A stretch of 64,000 nt of DNA from Stratiolaelaps scimitus (GCA_019614645.1 JABWDB010000034.1:62001-126000); one strand, 5' to 3'; counted from the stretch's first letter, positions 21,273 through 33,000 are shown. Numbers and translations are program-made. Notes: a model not told the origin generated them from the letters alone.

Positions 21273-23228
21273 ATGGCTTGGAAAGACAAACTGTTTACCA
21301 TTCTTATGATGCAGATTTTTTGCTGGTTAGCACAAGGAAAAGTGCTCTCGGAACAAACTGACGAACGCCACCTTGACCTCGACCTAGAGGACCTTATTGC
21401 TATGTACGTTGAACAAAAGGGTGTAGCAGCCGGAAATGTGTCCCTACTAATTGTAGGGTCATGCAACCCTTTCAATTCCAGTCCCTCAAGAACCAAAAGT
21501 GCCTCAAGTTCTCGCGTAGCTCTTTCAACAATTATATATAGAGGTCGACCTCCTCGTTATGGTGCTGATCTCATCTTTTCGTTTGAAGTCCGCACGAATA
21601 TCAGCTACATAGTTCGGGAGACTCGACCCGTGATAATCTACCAATGTAGTGACTTACATACTCTGCTAATCCGTGCGCCAGATCTGTTCACCTATTTGAG
21701 ACCTTTCGTACTTTTTATGATTTTTGAGCGTTGGCCAAGGTTGGGTTCCCGGCCATTGTATGCTGCCGTTCACCTCAACTCTTCTCAAGCTAGGACTCCT
21801 ATTTTAAAGCAGGATCACTGGAACGTTGATTCGTTCTTTGTTAATCGACTTTACGAAACGGAGCTCAACGCACGCTTCCAGTTACCTTATGCGAGTACGG
21901 GTACAACAAGGATAAGGTCCATAAAGAAATCGTCAAGTCCATTTTCTTATTATCTTAAGATAGGCATAACTGTTGATGCAGAGATGCTGCCTCACAACAA
22001 ATCAAATTTTGTCCTTCTTAGATATCAAACAGCTGTTTACAGAGTAGACTTAGAATATGGTTTAGACTATTTTAGCTCTATTGAAGCAGAAGTCACGTTG
22101 GCCACTGAACGAATTCGTTCCAATAACTTTCTCGGAGTGACGATTCCTCTTGGTTGTCTGCGCCCGTTAGCGGTCGTTGAACCATCGGAGCTAGTCCTTG
22201 TGGCTCCCTTTACCGGATCGATTCTCGTTGCGTTATCTCTTACTATGATCGTTGTAGCCACATTTGTTACCAAGGGTTATTCGCGCAATGGCTCTAAATC
22301 TATCATGTTGGTTATGGATTTGCTTTTAAGTTTTCTGGGGTTTTACCCCGTCAACCTGCCCCAACCATCAAGACACTCAACGCAGACTATTATCTATGAG
22401 TTTCAACGAAAGATTGTGCTGGGTCTAACTCTCGTTATGCTGCAAGTCGTTCTAATAAACGTGTACAAAGGTGTTGTCACCTCGATGCTCCTGGAACCTG
22501 ACACGGACCTTCTGGATCTGCAGCTGCGCTCAAATATTTCCCTCGATATCGAATATCCGTTCCCCTATGCAGATACTGACGTACATGCTTCATACGCCGC
22601 ATTCGATCAAGTAATTGGACTAGAGGAAGTATGTTGGCTCAAGCCACACGTCATGGAGTCTGGACTCGGTATTCCAATGAAAAAGGCGCCTACCCGTCAC
22701 ATGTCTCCATTCCGCTATAACTCTCGTGATGAGTCAGAGATCATAAATAGTAAAATTTCAATGACAATTCGTGAGCATGCATTGACACCGATGATACCTA
22801 GGTTCACTCGTTCGCACCCGATCATTAAACGATTTGAGTCATTCCTCGCTAAATATTTAATAGCCCTCGGTTTCTTTTGGTTTTGTAACAGGAGAATAGG
22901 GACCCGAACTCGTTGGGAGGTTGCTCGCGAAACACTAATGTCTTGCGGGCATTTATTGCAGACAGAACATAAAATAAAACAGATCGATGACGGGGATGCT
23001 GTGGCCATTGGGACTCGGCACATAGGAAACACAATTCGTCTGACCATTTTTCTTTTACTAGGGTCATTTTCTGTTCCGTTTATCGAACATATGTTGAGGC
23101 GCATATCGACTAGAAGAACGCCATTGTTACGGCTAGGGAGCAATGCACAGTTTATTCAATCAACAGCTCAAATAGAGGAAAGACTTTCCGCACCGAAAGG
23201 AACTAAAGAAGAAATACAAGAGCCATAA
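21273..23228 (+). CDS. IR-3: divergent ionotropic-receptor-like protein, single exon
   Basis: This is an intact 651-codon frame, probably an ion-channel receptor subunit of the divergent IR class. The signal peptide covers about residues 1-24 (LFTILMMQIFCWLAQG). The ectodomain has NVSLL, NISYI, NSSQ and NKSN glycosylation sites and the family motifs IVRETRPVIIYQC, LFTYLRPFVLFMI and LKQDHWNVDSFFVN. S1 is short with GCLRPLAVVEPSELVLVAPF, TM1 about 314-334, a pore-loop-like LLLSFLGFYPVNLP about 349-362, TM2 about 380-404 with LVMLQVVLINVYKGVVTSM, an S2-like region containing HPFRY-type (MSPFRYNSRDESEIINSK) and REHALTPMIPRF motifs, and TM3 about 587-606. The cytoplasmic tail is about 45 residues with the A-type ending also seen in IR-6. 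The start codon is immediately preceded by a splice-acceptor-like TTAACTTTCAG. Confidence 0.85.
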   Translation: MAWKDKLFTILMMQIFCWLAQGKVLSEQTDERHLDLDLEDLIAMYVEQKGVAAGNVSLLIVGSCNPFNSSPSRTKSASSSRVALSTIIYRGRPPRYGADLIFSFEVRTNISYIVRETRPVIIYQCSDLHTLLIRAPDLFTYLRPFVLFMIFERWPRLGSRPLYAAVHLNSSQARTPILKQDHWNVDSFFVNRLYETELNARFQLPYASTGTTRIRSIKKSSSPFSYYLKIGITVDAEMLPHNKSNFVLLRYQTAVYRVDLEYGLDYFSSIEAEVTLATERIRSNNFLGVTIPLGCLRPLAVVEPSELVLVAPFTGSILVALSLTMIVVATFVTKGYSRNGSKSIMLVMDLLLSFLGFYPVNLPQPSRHSTQTIIYEFQRKIVLGLTLVMLQVVLINVYKGVVTSMLLEPDTDLLDLQLRSNISLDIEYPFPYADTDVHASYAAFDQVIGLEEVCWLKPHVMESGLGIPMKKAPTRHMSPFRYNSRDESEIINSKISMTIREHALTPMIPRFTRSHPIIKRFESFLAKYLIALGFFWFCNRRIGTRTRWEVARETLMSCGHLLQTEHKIKQIDDGDAVAIGTRHIGNTIRLTIFLLLGSFSVPFIEHMLRRISTRRTPLLRLGSNAQFIQSTAQIEERLSAPKGTKEEIQEP

Positions 23229-24575
23229 CAAACGTCTGGGGACTACAGTAAATCAGTATGCCGCGAACCTCTCAGTTAGCACAACTGAACTTCTTGGAAA
23301 AATTAATTCCAAAACACTCTGGTGACCGTGTGCGAAGCAAGGCCGTGTTGGAGGGACACTTGTCACCGAGGTTCGCTAATGATGATGATTGATTAACGAC
23401 GCGACCGCTGTTAGTTACCACTAGGGCAATCGTGGCCCGTTAGATGGCGCCATCCGATCGCTGGTAGTTGACGTTTTCTATTTTTATTCATATTAATTAT
23501 GACACAGCACTTATAGTAAATATGACGATATAGACACAGGTATGGTTATATAACAACATTCATATTTCATCATTTGAATACGAATATCTACGACAACCAT
23601 GTTCATCGCAACTCCTGACTAACTAATGGTAACATCACCAGACAATCAGGGAGCACGCACAGATCTCAGCGATACTGTTACATATTTCTCAATTGTAATT
23701 TGAGTTTTGGCGCGTTGGGATAAGGTTCGCTGGCTTGATAATAAGCTGTTATGTTAACTAGTAGTCGATCTCTGGTTACGCGCTAATTCAGTCTATGAGT
23801 AGATTCAAGTTAAGTAAGCCGCACGGTCGGCCCTACTTGTGTTTGTTCTCAACTTAGTTACCAAAGGTTAACTAGAGGACGTCAGGGAGCTGGCACCAAG
23901 CCTTGCTTAGTAAGTTACATCTCTCGCTTGGCTTTTCAATATTCTCTATCTTATTTAATCCGGAACGTTTGGTTGAATAAAATAACCATCTCTTCGTTGG
24001 ATTGCTTTCTTTTGAGAAGCTTAGCAGTAATCTTACAATTAGAATCTCTATTTTCTCCATACCCTGTTATCATCAGATATCTCGCTCTGCCTGTCCGAAC
24101 TCGGTGATCTGTCATCGATATAAATCTCGATATAATGCACGCCATTACAAGAACGTTCTGCAATAGGTATTGAATGTCGTTTATCACGGTTGGGATAATG
24201 CCAGTGTTAGCAGCCAATCGGTCACTTAATCTCGACAACGATCATTTACGCTCGATGTTTGCGATGATCGATTTTTTTTTTTTTTTTTTTTTTGATGATC
24301 GATTTGTTACCGAAGGATCATTGTTGTCATCCTATTTTCGGCTTGCTTGGCCAACAATCTATGTTTGCTGGGATTGCCGATGGCCATAGCTATATCACTA
24401 TCTACTATACAAATTGGATAATACCCAAATGCATAGGTGATTGGTCGATTATTTGCTGCAAGGTACGATCCGTGTTGTGTTTTATGTGGGCTGATGAAGC
24501 TCCATTCTGAGGTGCAGCTTTGACTTGGTTTTCAAGTTGATTGGTTCAATACCGAAGTGGAAGTTATCCCAGGTA
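23229..24575. other. 3' flank of IR-3, no gene seen
   Basis: The first 100 bases match the 3' flanks of IR-1 and IR-6. The rest is unrecognised, apart from the poly-T tract described separately. Frames near 24174-24389 are open only because of that tract. Confidence 0.5.
24263..24305. repeat. Poly-T(22) flanked by a 9-12 bp direct repeat
   Basis: GATGATCGATTT occurs immediately before (24263-24274) and after (24294-24305) an uninterrupted run of 22 T. This looks like a target-site duplication around a nearly pure poly(A) tail inserted on the minus strand, that is, a LINE-driven insertion of tail only. Confidence 0.7.
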
Positions 24576-24577
24576 GA

Positions 24578-25494
24578 TCTGATTATTAACATTATCATTA
24601 ATGTTCTACGATTATTCACAGGCTCGGCAAGCTAGAATATGAAGGAGAATAAAATCTTAGTATTTATTACTAAGAACTAAGTGTGTCATTTAAAAATATT
24701 CATGGGGTACGATTACCAATGTTTAATGCGACGCATTTAGAGAAAATTTGTACGTCGAAGATTGAGGACGCCTGTGTCGGCTGCAGAATAATACTCAAAT
24801 GCATCCCCGCCAAATAAGCATTTGCGAAATTGAATGAAATATTGACGTTGAATCAATAATATGACATCTTTTCAATTCTGGGCTGAAATCTCTCTGCGGC
24901 TAAAACCGGTAATAAGCTGGCGACGCCACAGGCTGCAGGCCAATGTCCGGGGAGTTTGGCCTGATACATTTCAACCATAGTAACCTGGAAAAAGAACTTT
25001 TCCAGGCGAGTGTCGCTATATTTGAGCTAAAAGGAGCCTCACTTGGCACTCAGGCGTTCTCAGGCTAGGAACTCGTAGGGATTGTTGTACAGCCTGAGTA
25101 GTTGCTGTGGAATCGGGCAGTCTTTCTACCCATGCAGCCATTTATGTTATGTAAAGGAAGGTCGTTCGTACACACATGGAAGGCTAGTCGGTGACTTGAA
25201 GATAGTGGCTTTGACGATGTAAGTGTGAATTTTAATCATTGTGCACTGTATGATTTGGCACTTTTTGGCACTAGCATAGTGATACTCACTTGAAAACGGA
25301 CACATATCGAACACCATTACGAGAACATAATTGTATCATGTTGAAACATATTTTTGTTATCCTGTATCCAGCTTATCTTGTCTTGCATACTGCCACACCC
25401 GATATATATATATACATATATATTAAACTAATATCCAAATTGTGAACGCAACAGGCCTAAGCACCACAACACGTCCACCATTAACGCAGTTATA
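24578..25494. repeat. Start of duplicated IR unit with A-repeat, copy 2
   Basis: This matches 33955-34890 closely and 38940-40380 more loosely. It opens with GATTATTAACATTATCATTAATGTTCTA, runs through the A-repeat landmarks (TGCTGCAGAATAATACTCAAATGCA, AAGGTCGTTCGTACACACATGG), has a TA tract near 25401-25430 and ends at the TA target of a Tc1 element. No gene is visible. Confidence 0.75.
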
Positions 25495-26145
25495 CGGCGC
25501 TGGGCATTAACCTAAGGCACCCCTATATTTCAACAAATCGTTACAAGGAGCACACATTTGAGGAATTAATTTTGTATCAGATTAATGTACGTATTTATTC
25601 TGTATAGATTAATGTACAAATAACATACACAGTAAAAAGAACAGAGCATATAACGTCGCGTGCGGCTTGCTACAATAAAATGTGTCATCTTTCGGGTGTA
25701 TAAGATGATAAGGCACCCTCAGTTATCGAGTATTCTCGCTGAATTAATCCACTTTGTGTTAAGCATTCACAATGTACTGTAGTCATGGGACACGCTTCGA
25801 GCCTTACTGATGCAGAGAAAGGAGTTTACAGCGAGCAGGAAAGACTCTGGCTCCAATTGCCAGAGAAATTGGCAGCAGTCGTCGCGTAGTGCCGTCGACG
25901 TATGGTACTAATAAGTTTAAAGGACGTCCACGAAAGATCAGCTAGAGAACTGTCATGTACATTTGTCGATTGGCCTCGAATTCGACCATAAGTTGTGAAG
26001 CAATCAGGCAAGAGTTAAACCTTCGGGTTCATAGATTAACAGTATTAAGCGTTATCCGCATGTCATACGGGCGCAAATGAAAACAAGACCTTGTTTTCGC
26101 CAACGGCACATGACTGTCCAACTAAACTTCTACTCTATAGGCTGG
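25495..26145 (+). mobile_element. Tc1-type transposon, left end and transposase N-terminal remnant
   Basis: It begins immediately after a TA with GGCGCTGGGCATTAACC, followed by the left inverted-repeat landmarks CACCCCTATATTTCAACAAATCG and TTTGAGGAATTAAT. From about 25790 the + strand keeps pieces of a Tc1 transposase DNA-binding region (SLTDAEK; then in another frame GTNKFKGRPRKIS; then LRVHRLTVLSVIR), with stops and frame changes. It is cut at about 26145, where LINE gag sequence begins. The same structure at 34891-35500 shows that it was duplicated with the unit. Confidence 0.75.
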
Positions 26146-26780
26146 GATTCGTTACTATAAGCTGGGAGTCTTTCCGCCTCCCGATGTTTTTCTCAGGCAT
26201 TTACATACTTTAAGCTTACTTTTGATATCGCTCTTTCGGCAGCATGTTTCTAGTAGTCGCTAGATCATCTGTGACCTTGCCTCTCTTCGTAGGTAGAAGT
26301 GCGGCTTTTCCCTTTACCCAATCCCGTCGTTTTCCCCATGGTCGTTCTCATAACTCTCTGGTATACCCCTACGGTTTCTTCCCTACTGTCCAGTCCTTAC
26401 CTACCGTGCAATCTACTAGATATCGGTATCCTCCCCCCAGTTTGGTATGTCCCTTCTTTGATTATAACAGAACAAAGATAGACCCCCGTTCCTGTAGACT
26501 GCGACTCCCCCGTGTTCTATTTGGAGAGCCTCTTGTGATTGTGAAAACTGTGCCCCTAAGTCCTTGTTCAGTCTACTTCCGCCCCTCTTGTTTTAACTAC
26601 TGCCCGGACGCCTCTCGGTGTGAGTATCGATTCCCCCGGGCCCAACAGTCTCTTTATCGAGGACGACGGCCACTCATTCTTCATGAGCTGGAGCCATGCT
26701 GCCGTAATGTTTGCCCCTTCAATTTCTATCACCGTTTCTGCTAGTTTTTTCAATTCGTCTTCCACTTCGGAATTGAATTA
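26146..26780 (-). mobile_element. R1-like LINE gag fragment
   Basis: On the minus strand, frame 26568-26765 encodes a helical N-terminal Gag segment (ELKKLAETVIEIEGANITAAW ... GPGESILTPRGVRAVV). The downstream part to 26146 is frame-broken. Near-identical copies lie at 35510-36150 and 62640-63369. It sits between the Tc1 left end and the conserved IR 5' flank in each unit. Confidence 0.65.
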
Positions 26781-26924
26781 ACGCACTCATGTTTTATCGG
26801 GTTATCTTGTTATGTAACAAGATCATACATACATGTGAGCGATTATGTGCATGTTCTCATTGTTATACATTTTATACAAACTGTGTGAAAAGAAATAAAT
26901 TAATAGTTATTTTTATTTATTTTA

Positions 26925-27139
26925 AGGTGCACTGTAAAACAAATGAAAGTTTTACTTTCAGGTGACACAGTACTTTAACGTCATCCACTTGAGACCATTG
27001 GGGACAGTGTTTTCAACTTTCGGAGTTTTCTAATGAACCGCGGGTTTCGGCAGTAGGAACTAGTGTTTCTTTTTTCGCATCCGCCCTATGTTCTGACTGT
27101 TCACCTGTTTCGTTAATTTGCGGAGGTTAAGAAAACGTT
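26925..27139 (+). promoter_or_regulatory. Conserved 5' flank of IR-4
   Basis: Nearly identical to the block before IR-5 (36297-36511) and close to those before IR-8 and IR-9. It carries the TTTTACTTTCAGGTGACAC and CTTGAGACCATTGGGGACAGTG landmarks. Next to the ATG the acceptor-like TTGCAG of IR-1 and IR-6 is replaced by TTGCGGAG. Confidence 0.55.
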
Positions 27140-29251
27140 ATGGCTTGGAAAGACGAACTGTTTACAATTCTTATGATACAATTGTTTTGCTGGTCAGGAC
27201 AAGGGAAAGTGCTCCTTGAAAAAACCGACAAACGCAACCTTGACCACGACGTAGAGGACCTTATAGATATGTACGCTAAACAAAAGAGTGTCGTAGTTGA
27301 AAATGTGTCCTTACTACTTGTAGGGTCGTGCAATCCTTTCAATTTTCGTCCCCCGAGAACCAAAAATGTCTCGAAGCCTCGCGTAGCTCTTTCAACAATT
27401 ATATACAGAAGTCGACGTCTACGTAATCTTTCTGATCTCATCTTTGCATTCGAAGTCCGCACGAATATCAGCTACATAGTTCGGGAGATGCGACCCGTAA
27501 TAATCTATCAATGTGCAGATGAACCTAGTCTGCTAACCCGTACGCCTGATTTGTTCACATATTTGAGACCTTTCGTACTTTTTATGATTCTCGAGCATTG
27601 GCCAATATTGGGTTCCCGGCCATTGTACGCAGCGATTTACCGTAACTCTTCTCAAGCACCGACGTATGCTACTTTAAAACAGGATCACTGGAACGTGGAT
27701 TCATTCTTTGTTAATCGACTCGACGAAACGAAGCTCAATTCAAGTTTTCAGATCCCATACGCAAGCATAGGTACAGCGAGGATTAAGACCATAAAGAAAT
27801 CCTCAGGTCGATTATCGTATTATCTCAGGTTTGGTATAACTGCTGATGCAGAGTTGCTGCCTTACAATATATCAAACTATGTCATTCTTAGATATCAAAC
27901 AGCTCTTTATAGAGTAGACCCGGAATATTTTGTGAACTATTTTAGCTCTATTGAAGTGGAAGTCACGTTGGCCACTGAACGAATCCGTCCCACGAACTTT
28001 CTTGGCTTGACGTTTCCTCTTAGTTGTCTGCGCCCGTTAGCGCTCGTTGAACCGTCAGAGCTGGTCCTTGTGGCTCCCTTAACGGTACCGATTCTCGTTG
28101 CCTTGGCTCTTACTATGATAGTGGTAACCGCGTTTGCTACCAAGGGTTATTCGCGTTATGGTTCTAAAGCTATCATCTTAATCATGGATCTGCTTCTCAG
28201 TTTTCTGGGGTCGTATCCTGTCAACCTCCCCAAAGCATCGAGACACTCAAAGTGGATTGTTCTATTTGAGTTCCAACGAAAATTTGTACTGGGTTTAACT
28301 CTGGTTATGCTGCAAGTCGTGCTAATAAACGTGTACAAAAGTGTCTTCACCTCCATGCTTCTTGAACCTGATACGGACATTCTGGATCTGCGCCCACAGT
28401 TCAACCTCCTACTTGAGACCGAAATTCCCTTCCCTTATACAGACACTGAGGCACATGCTAAATATGCCGCATTTGATCAACTGTTAGCAGCAGATGAAAT
28501 ATGTTGGCATAAGCCCCATGTCATGAAATCTGGGCTCGGGATTCCACTGAAAAAGGCGCCCACCCGTCACAACCATCCGTTCCGTTATAACTCTCTTGAT
28601 GAGTCGGAGATCATAAATAGTAAACTCATGATGACTATTCGTGAGCACGCATTGACACCGATGATACCCAGATTCACCAGCTCGTACCCGATCGCTAAAT
28701 TCTATGAATTAGTTATTAGTAGAGGTGCAGTATTGATTGGTTTTAGATGGATCTGTAGAAAAGATGCACGATCGCGCACTGGTTGGGATATCGCTCGCAA
28801 GACTCTAATGGATTGCGGGCACCCTTTGCAGACAGAACATACCATAAAACTAACCGAGGACGGGGATACTATGGCCATCGGCATGCGACACATACGAAAC
28901 ACAATTTGTCTGACAATCCTACTTTTAGTAGGGTCATGTTCCGTTCCGTTAATCGAACGCGTGTTAAGGTACATATTGACCAGAAGAGCGCCATTATTAC
29001 ACCTAGGCAGCAAAGTACAGTTTATTCAAACAATAGCGCTGACAGGACGCAAGGAAAATATAGAACCACAAAGAAAATCGACACACATAGAAAATGGTGC
29101 CAAACGCCGGGTTGGCTCACGCCTCCGAAGGGTGCGCCCCGCCGTCAAGCTGTGCGAACGCCAAGAAAATGATAGCTCCAAGATCGATGATAAGTTACGA
29201 GCAACCGCAGCGCGTACAGCCGCACTGGAATCACCAGTAGATTTGCTATAA
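27140..29251 (+). CDS. IR-4: divergent ionotropic-receptor-like protein with extended C-terminal tail
   Basis: This is an intact 703-codon frame with the same layout as IR-3: signal peptide about 1-24 (TILMIQLFCWSGQG), glycosylatable ectodomain with VGSCNP, IVREMRPVIIYQC and LKQDHWNVDSFFVN, short S1 (SCLRPLALVEPSELV), TM1 about 316-335, pore-loop-like LLLSFLGSYPVNLP, TM2 about 384-404, an S2-like region with NHPFRYNSLDESEIINSK, and TM3 about 589-607. It differs from IR-3 and IR-8 after residue about 652. There it reads into an Arg-rich segment (AKRRVGSRLRRVRPAVKLCERQ) of about 50 residues whose DNA also exists as a separate copy at about 60055. It is very close to IR-5 with only scattered substitutions, and is probably a recent duplicate. 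The predicted tail is cytoplasmic and basic. Confidence 0.83.
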   Translation: MAWKDELFTILMIQLFCWSGQGKVLLEKTDKRNLDHDVEDLIDMYAKQKSVVVENVSLLLVGSCNPFNFRPPRTKNVSKPRVALSTIIYRSRRLRNLSDLIFAFEVRTNISYIVREMRPVIIYQCADEPSLLTRTPDLFTYLRPFVLFMILEHWPILGSRPLYAAIYRNSSQAPTYATLKQDHWNVDSFFVNRLDETKLNSSFQIPYASIGTARIKTIKKSSGRLSYYLRFGITADAELLPYNISNYVILRYQTALYRVDPEYFVNYFSSIEVEVTLATERIRPTNFLGLTFPLSCLRPLALVEPSELVLVAPLTVPILVALALTMIVVTAFATKGYSRYGSKAIILIMDLLLSFLGSYPVNLPKASRHSKWIVLFEFQRKFVLGLTLVMLQVVLINVYKSVFTSMLLEPDTDILDLRPQFNLLLETEIPFPYTDTEAHAKYAAFDQLLAADEICWHKPHVMKSGLGIPLKKAPTRHNHPFRYNSLDESEIINSKLMMTIREHALTPMIPRFTSSYPIAKFYELVISRGAVLIGFRWICRKDARSRTGWDIARKTLMDCGHPLQTEHTIKLTEDGDTMAIGMRHIRNTICLTILLLVGSCSVPLIERVLRYILTRRAPLLHLGSKVQFIQTIALTGRKENIEPQRKSTHIENGAKRRVGSRLRRVRPAVKLCERQENDSSKIDDKLRATAARTAALESPVDLL

Positions 29252-30060
29252 CAAGGTTCGCTGGAGAGCATCGTGGAAGCTGTGGCAACGATTTGTGGAT
29301 CGCGGATCGCGATCGCGATATTGTATATTGTTCAGATAGCCCTGAGAGTGGATTTTTTCCACTTGTGGCAACCCAGTGATGTACTAGCTGTTTCCAAGGA
29401 AGACCCTACACTGTTTTACCGCTGAAAATGTTTTTTAGGATGATCTTCACGGAGCCAAATCAAATCGAATCGAAAGCTTGCCTGGGGCTCGCTAACTTGC
29501 TGCTTGACGCTAAGCGCTCCGCGCAGCGCGCGCTCTTTAAACTCTCCCCGGGAAAGCGGAGCAGCCAGGGAATCCCCCTAACATTTGCGCATGCTGGCGC
29601 TCTTCGAAAGCGGCATCGAAGCACTCCCATTGAGCACGTCGGTCGGTGGGGTCGACGGACTCATAATTTGGACACCCACCCTCGAGCATGCCCACAAGTC
29701 GCTTACGCTAACATCCGTGGGAGGTCTCCCAGTGTCCGCCTCCCGGCTCTTCTCTTCTCTTGCCTTCGAAGCCTCTGCCGATTCAAGGTCAGTGTCCTCG
29801 AAGAAGATTACCACACGCTGGTCCGCTCCACGGTGACAAGCGCCTGTGGTGTCTCCAGCATACCTGTGGGGATCTCCAGCGCGCGGAAGCCCAGCAATCG
29901 TATTACTTCTACCACAGGACGAGTTGATGAACTTCCACAGCTGCGCGGAATTCTCCTTGAAGCTAGTGAAGCGTTTCTTATAGAATGAGAAACGGTCCCG
30001 CCGAAGGGTACGCCTATATCTAAGAAGACGATGATAATAGGCTGATTTAGATTTTAGCGA
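29252..30060. repeat. B-segment: IR-4 3' flank shared with 60055-60830
   Basis: The stretch from 29096 (inside IR-4) to about 29860 is repeated, more diverged, at about 60055-60760. Landmarks are TTCGCTGGAGAGC.TCGTGGAAGCTGTGG, ATAGCCCTGAGAG.GGATTTTTT and GGTCTCCCAGTGTCCGC. On the minus strand, 29836-29578 encodes a peptide (VVIFFEDTDLESAEASKAREE) related to the LINE-gag-like pieces at 60609-60815 and 16320-16440. I therefore read the distal part as a LINE 5' fragment. Confidence 0.55.
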
Positions 30061-33000
30061 CTTTGCACGGCCCTTGTCAGTCTTATCCTAATATCCCCGA
30101 TACCATACATTTAATATAGAGGTACGCCTCCATTATATTGTAAAGCTAGTTCAATTATGACGCGCTGTTGCAATTTGATCCAGTCCGCATGTATATTGGC
30201 CCGAGGGAAGTACTTTTCAACGATTTCTCCTACGTTACCGAATGATCCATTTACTGTACACGGTATTGAATTTGTCAGCACCATACTCACAGTATGACTG
30301 ACATAACTAGTACCGGGTGTACATAAAGTTACGCACATCTATGAGAGATATATGTGAAATTTGACTGATCCTTGTATTATATTGGTGAAATAATAATACT
30401 CTTTTTATTTTCTATATTTAGGAAATAACGCGTAGTTTGCTAGACGAGGGGAATTCTTAGATTCCTTTATCATATTAATTTATCTGTCAATTATTGCCAG
30501 GTACGAGAGATCAAAAATAAGTTATGGTGGCCCCGGCACTTAATTAAAGTAATTCCCATAGGTGGTTCCGACGTCTGTCACATAGGGGAACAGCTCAGAG
30601 TTAACTCAAAAACAGAAGTACCTCACAGTTACACAGTACTTATCAAATGTTGTCCAACCCCCTTACTGTGTTGCTTTGGGATGGAGTACGCAACAAGCAC
30701 TATAACTATCTTGTTATCAAGTATATGTGAGCTTGCTCTTTTAAATGTGCGGATGCTGGTCGATTAATTTCTTGTCCAAATCGGAGACAAATACTTCTCT
30801 ACCTTTAAGCCTGTTATGGTAAAAATTAACTGCAAATTAGCGCCACTGCAATTTAGGTAATTTGATCAAATTAAACTCCTGCTTTTTTATCAGGAAACAG
30901 TGAGCAAAGTACAATTTGATGGTGCTATTTCTTTATCTCTATCACTAAAACGAAGCCACTGGGATTAGCGTTTTGGATTCGATGTTTGAATCAGTTCCGT
31001 TTTGTCCAATGGTGTAAACACTTCTTCAATAAGAAAATAATTTAAATTATAATTGGTTTCGTTGTAAATTGTAAAGAGTCTCTTTTTCCAGCGCCTATGA
31101 CCTATTTTTGGGTAGGTATTGAGGGAAGGACATTTAGATTCGAATATCTATGATCTTAGTTTCACTCTTGGAATAAACGCAAAATAGATTTAGGGTATAA
31201 AGCTAGAGTTCCACAACGATAGAGTATATCAAGTTCGATAAAGTTTAGTGTTTCCCACATCTATTCCGTAGACTTTCACACGAAACATTAATTCTCATTA
31301 ATTTAAGGATACGCAGGTAGCACTGTGACAGCAGTTTCAGCCCCGTCGTCTGCATATGTTGGTCACGCTATTGCATGCTGGCGGGAGAGGCTACAGACAA
31401 AGCAGACGTTATATGAACGGGCTTGTTATATAGCTGGTTAAGAATGGTGGGTATCGCTGGTGTTTTTTGATTTATCATCTCCGCGGGCTAAGGGTAGGAT
31501 GAGCAAGATACGTATAAATGAGTAAACTTCAACATTTACGTCGAAGTATATGAGTCCTGTGATTTTTTCTATGTTCTCAATATAAAGTGCTCGAAATGAG
31601 CTCCAGCAAGATTGCTTCATTAAAATACGATGGACTTTAGTGTACCTAGCAAACCTATAGTATTATTAAAAAATATATATTCTTTAAGTGTCTTTCGCTT
31701 GTTTTCATATAAACTTTTTTCTTTCGAGAGTTTCGGATAGCAAGGCGCACATAAAAATATTCGGGCTATTCATAAAAATAGCTGGACTCCAATGAGATAT
31801 ACCTCTCGAAGTTCGGGCCGATACCCTTTTTATATAATATATACGACGATCCTTTCATTTCAAGTCATTTTATGACTGATAAATTCCAAATTCAGCAAAT
31901 GGGAACTTCGTTTTGGATTAGTTAAAGAAAATGTAAGTATTCGAAAATTGGGGACAGAGTGTCAGGCAGAAGCCGTCATGGTCTCACGTGAGGCGATAGC
32001 ATCGTCTTTTGCAAAGCGAGGAAAAGGCGTTGCAGAAGGAAGGATCCTGCACCCTTGTCCCCGGTGGCGCGGATCAGCCTGTGGTAGCCTACTTCGAAGA
32101 AATTAGCAGTGAGGTGACCGTGACTGCCCAGGATTTCGAAGGCGAGAAGGAATATACAGTCGGCAGGGTAATGAGTTTGAGAAATTGCTGTGTGAACTTT
32201 TGTCGGCAACAGCTATATAGACATCGATCAATTTCTCATTAAGCCCGAGCAATTTCATCTCATGTATGACGGCCTCGAATATATAGTAGGTCGAAGAGTG
32301 AAGACGCTTGTATCTGCTGCAGAATAAGGCTCAAATGCAGCTCCCTCAGATAAACATCTGCGAAATTGCATGAAATACTGACGTCAGGTAGAGTATATGA
32401 CATTTTTTTCAATTGGGCTAAGATCTCTGTGCGACTACACCCCGTAATGGGCTCATGAATTCGCGATCTGCAAGCCAATATCCGGGGTGTTTGGCCTGAG
32501 ACATTTGAGCCTTAGCAATCTGGAAAGACAATTTTTTCCAGGCGAGTGTCACTCTGTTTGCGCAAAGGGGATTTGCTTTGCAGTCAGGCCTTCTCAGGCT
32601 CGGAACTCGCAGGAATCGTTGTACAGAATGAGTATTTGCTGTGGCATCGGGCAGTCCTTCTACCCTGTAGCCATTTCTGTTATGTAAAAGAAGGTCGTTC
32701 GTATACACATGGAAGACTAGTCGGTTTCCTTGAAGATGGTGGCTTTGACGGTGTAAGTGTGAATTTTAATCATTGTGTACTGTATGGTTTGGCACTGTTT
32801 CTATTGAGCCAGCTAGCAAAGTAATGATCACTTGAATTTTTTTTGTAATATAATCTAAACTCCTAAACTACCAACACAATTAAGCAACCTGTTGTCTGTG
32901 GAAGGAAAGTGCAAAACTAAACACATATCGAACACCATTACTAGAACATAATTGTATTAATGTTGAAGCATATCTTTGTTAACCTGTATTGAGCTCATCT

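Noticed and set aside
24174..24389. Frame with a poly-Phe run
   Set aside because: Created by the 22-T homopolymer and not conserved.
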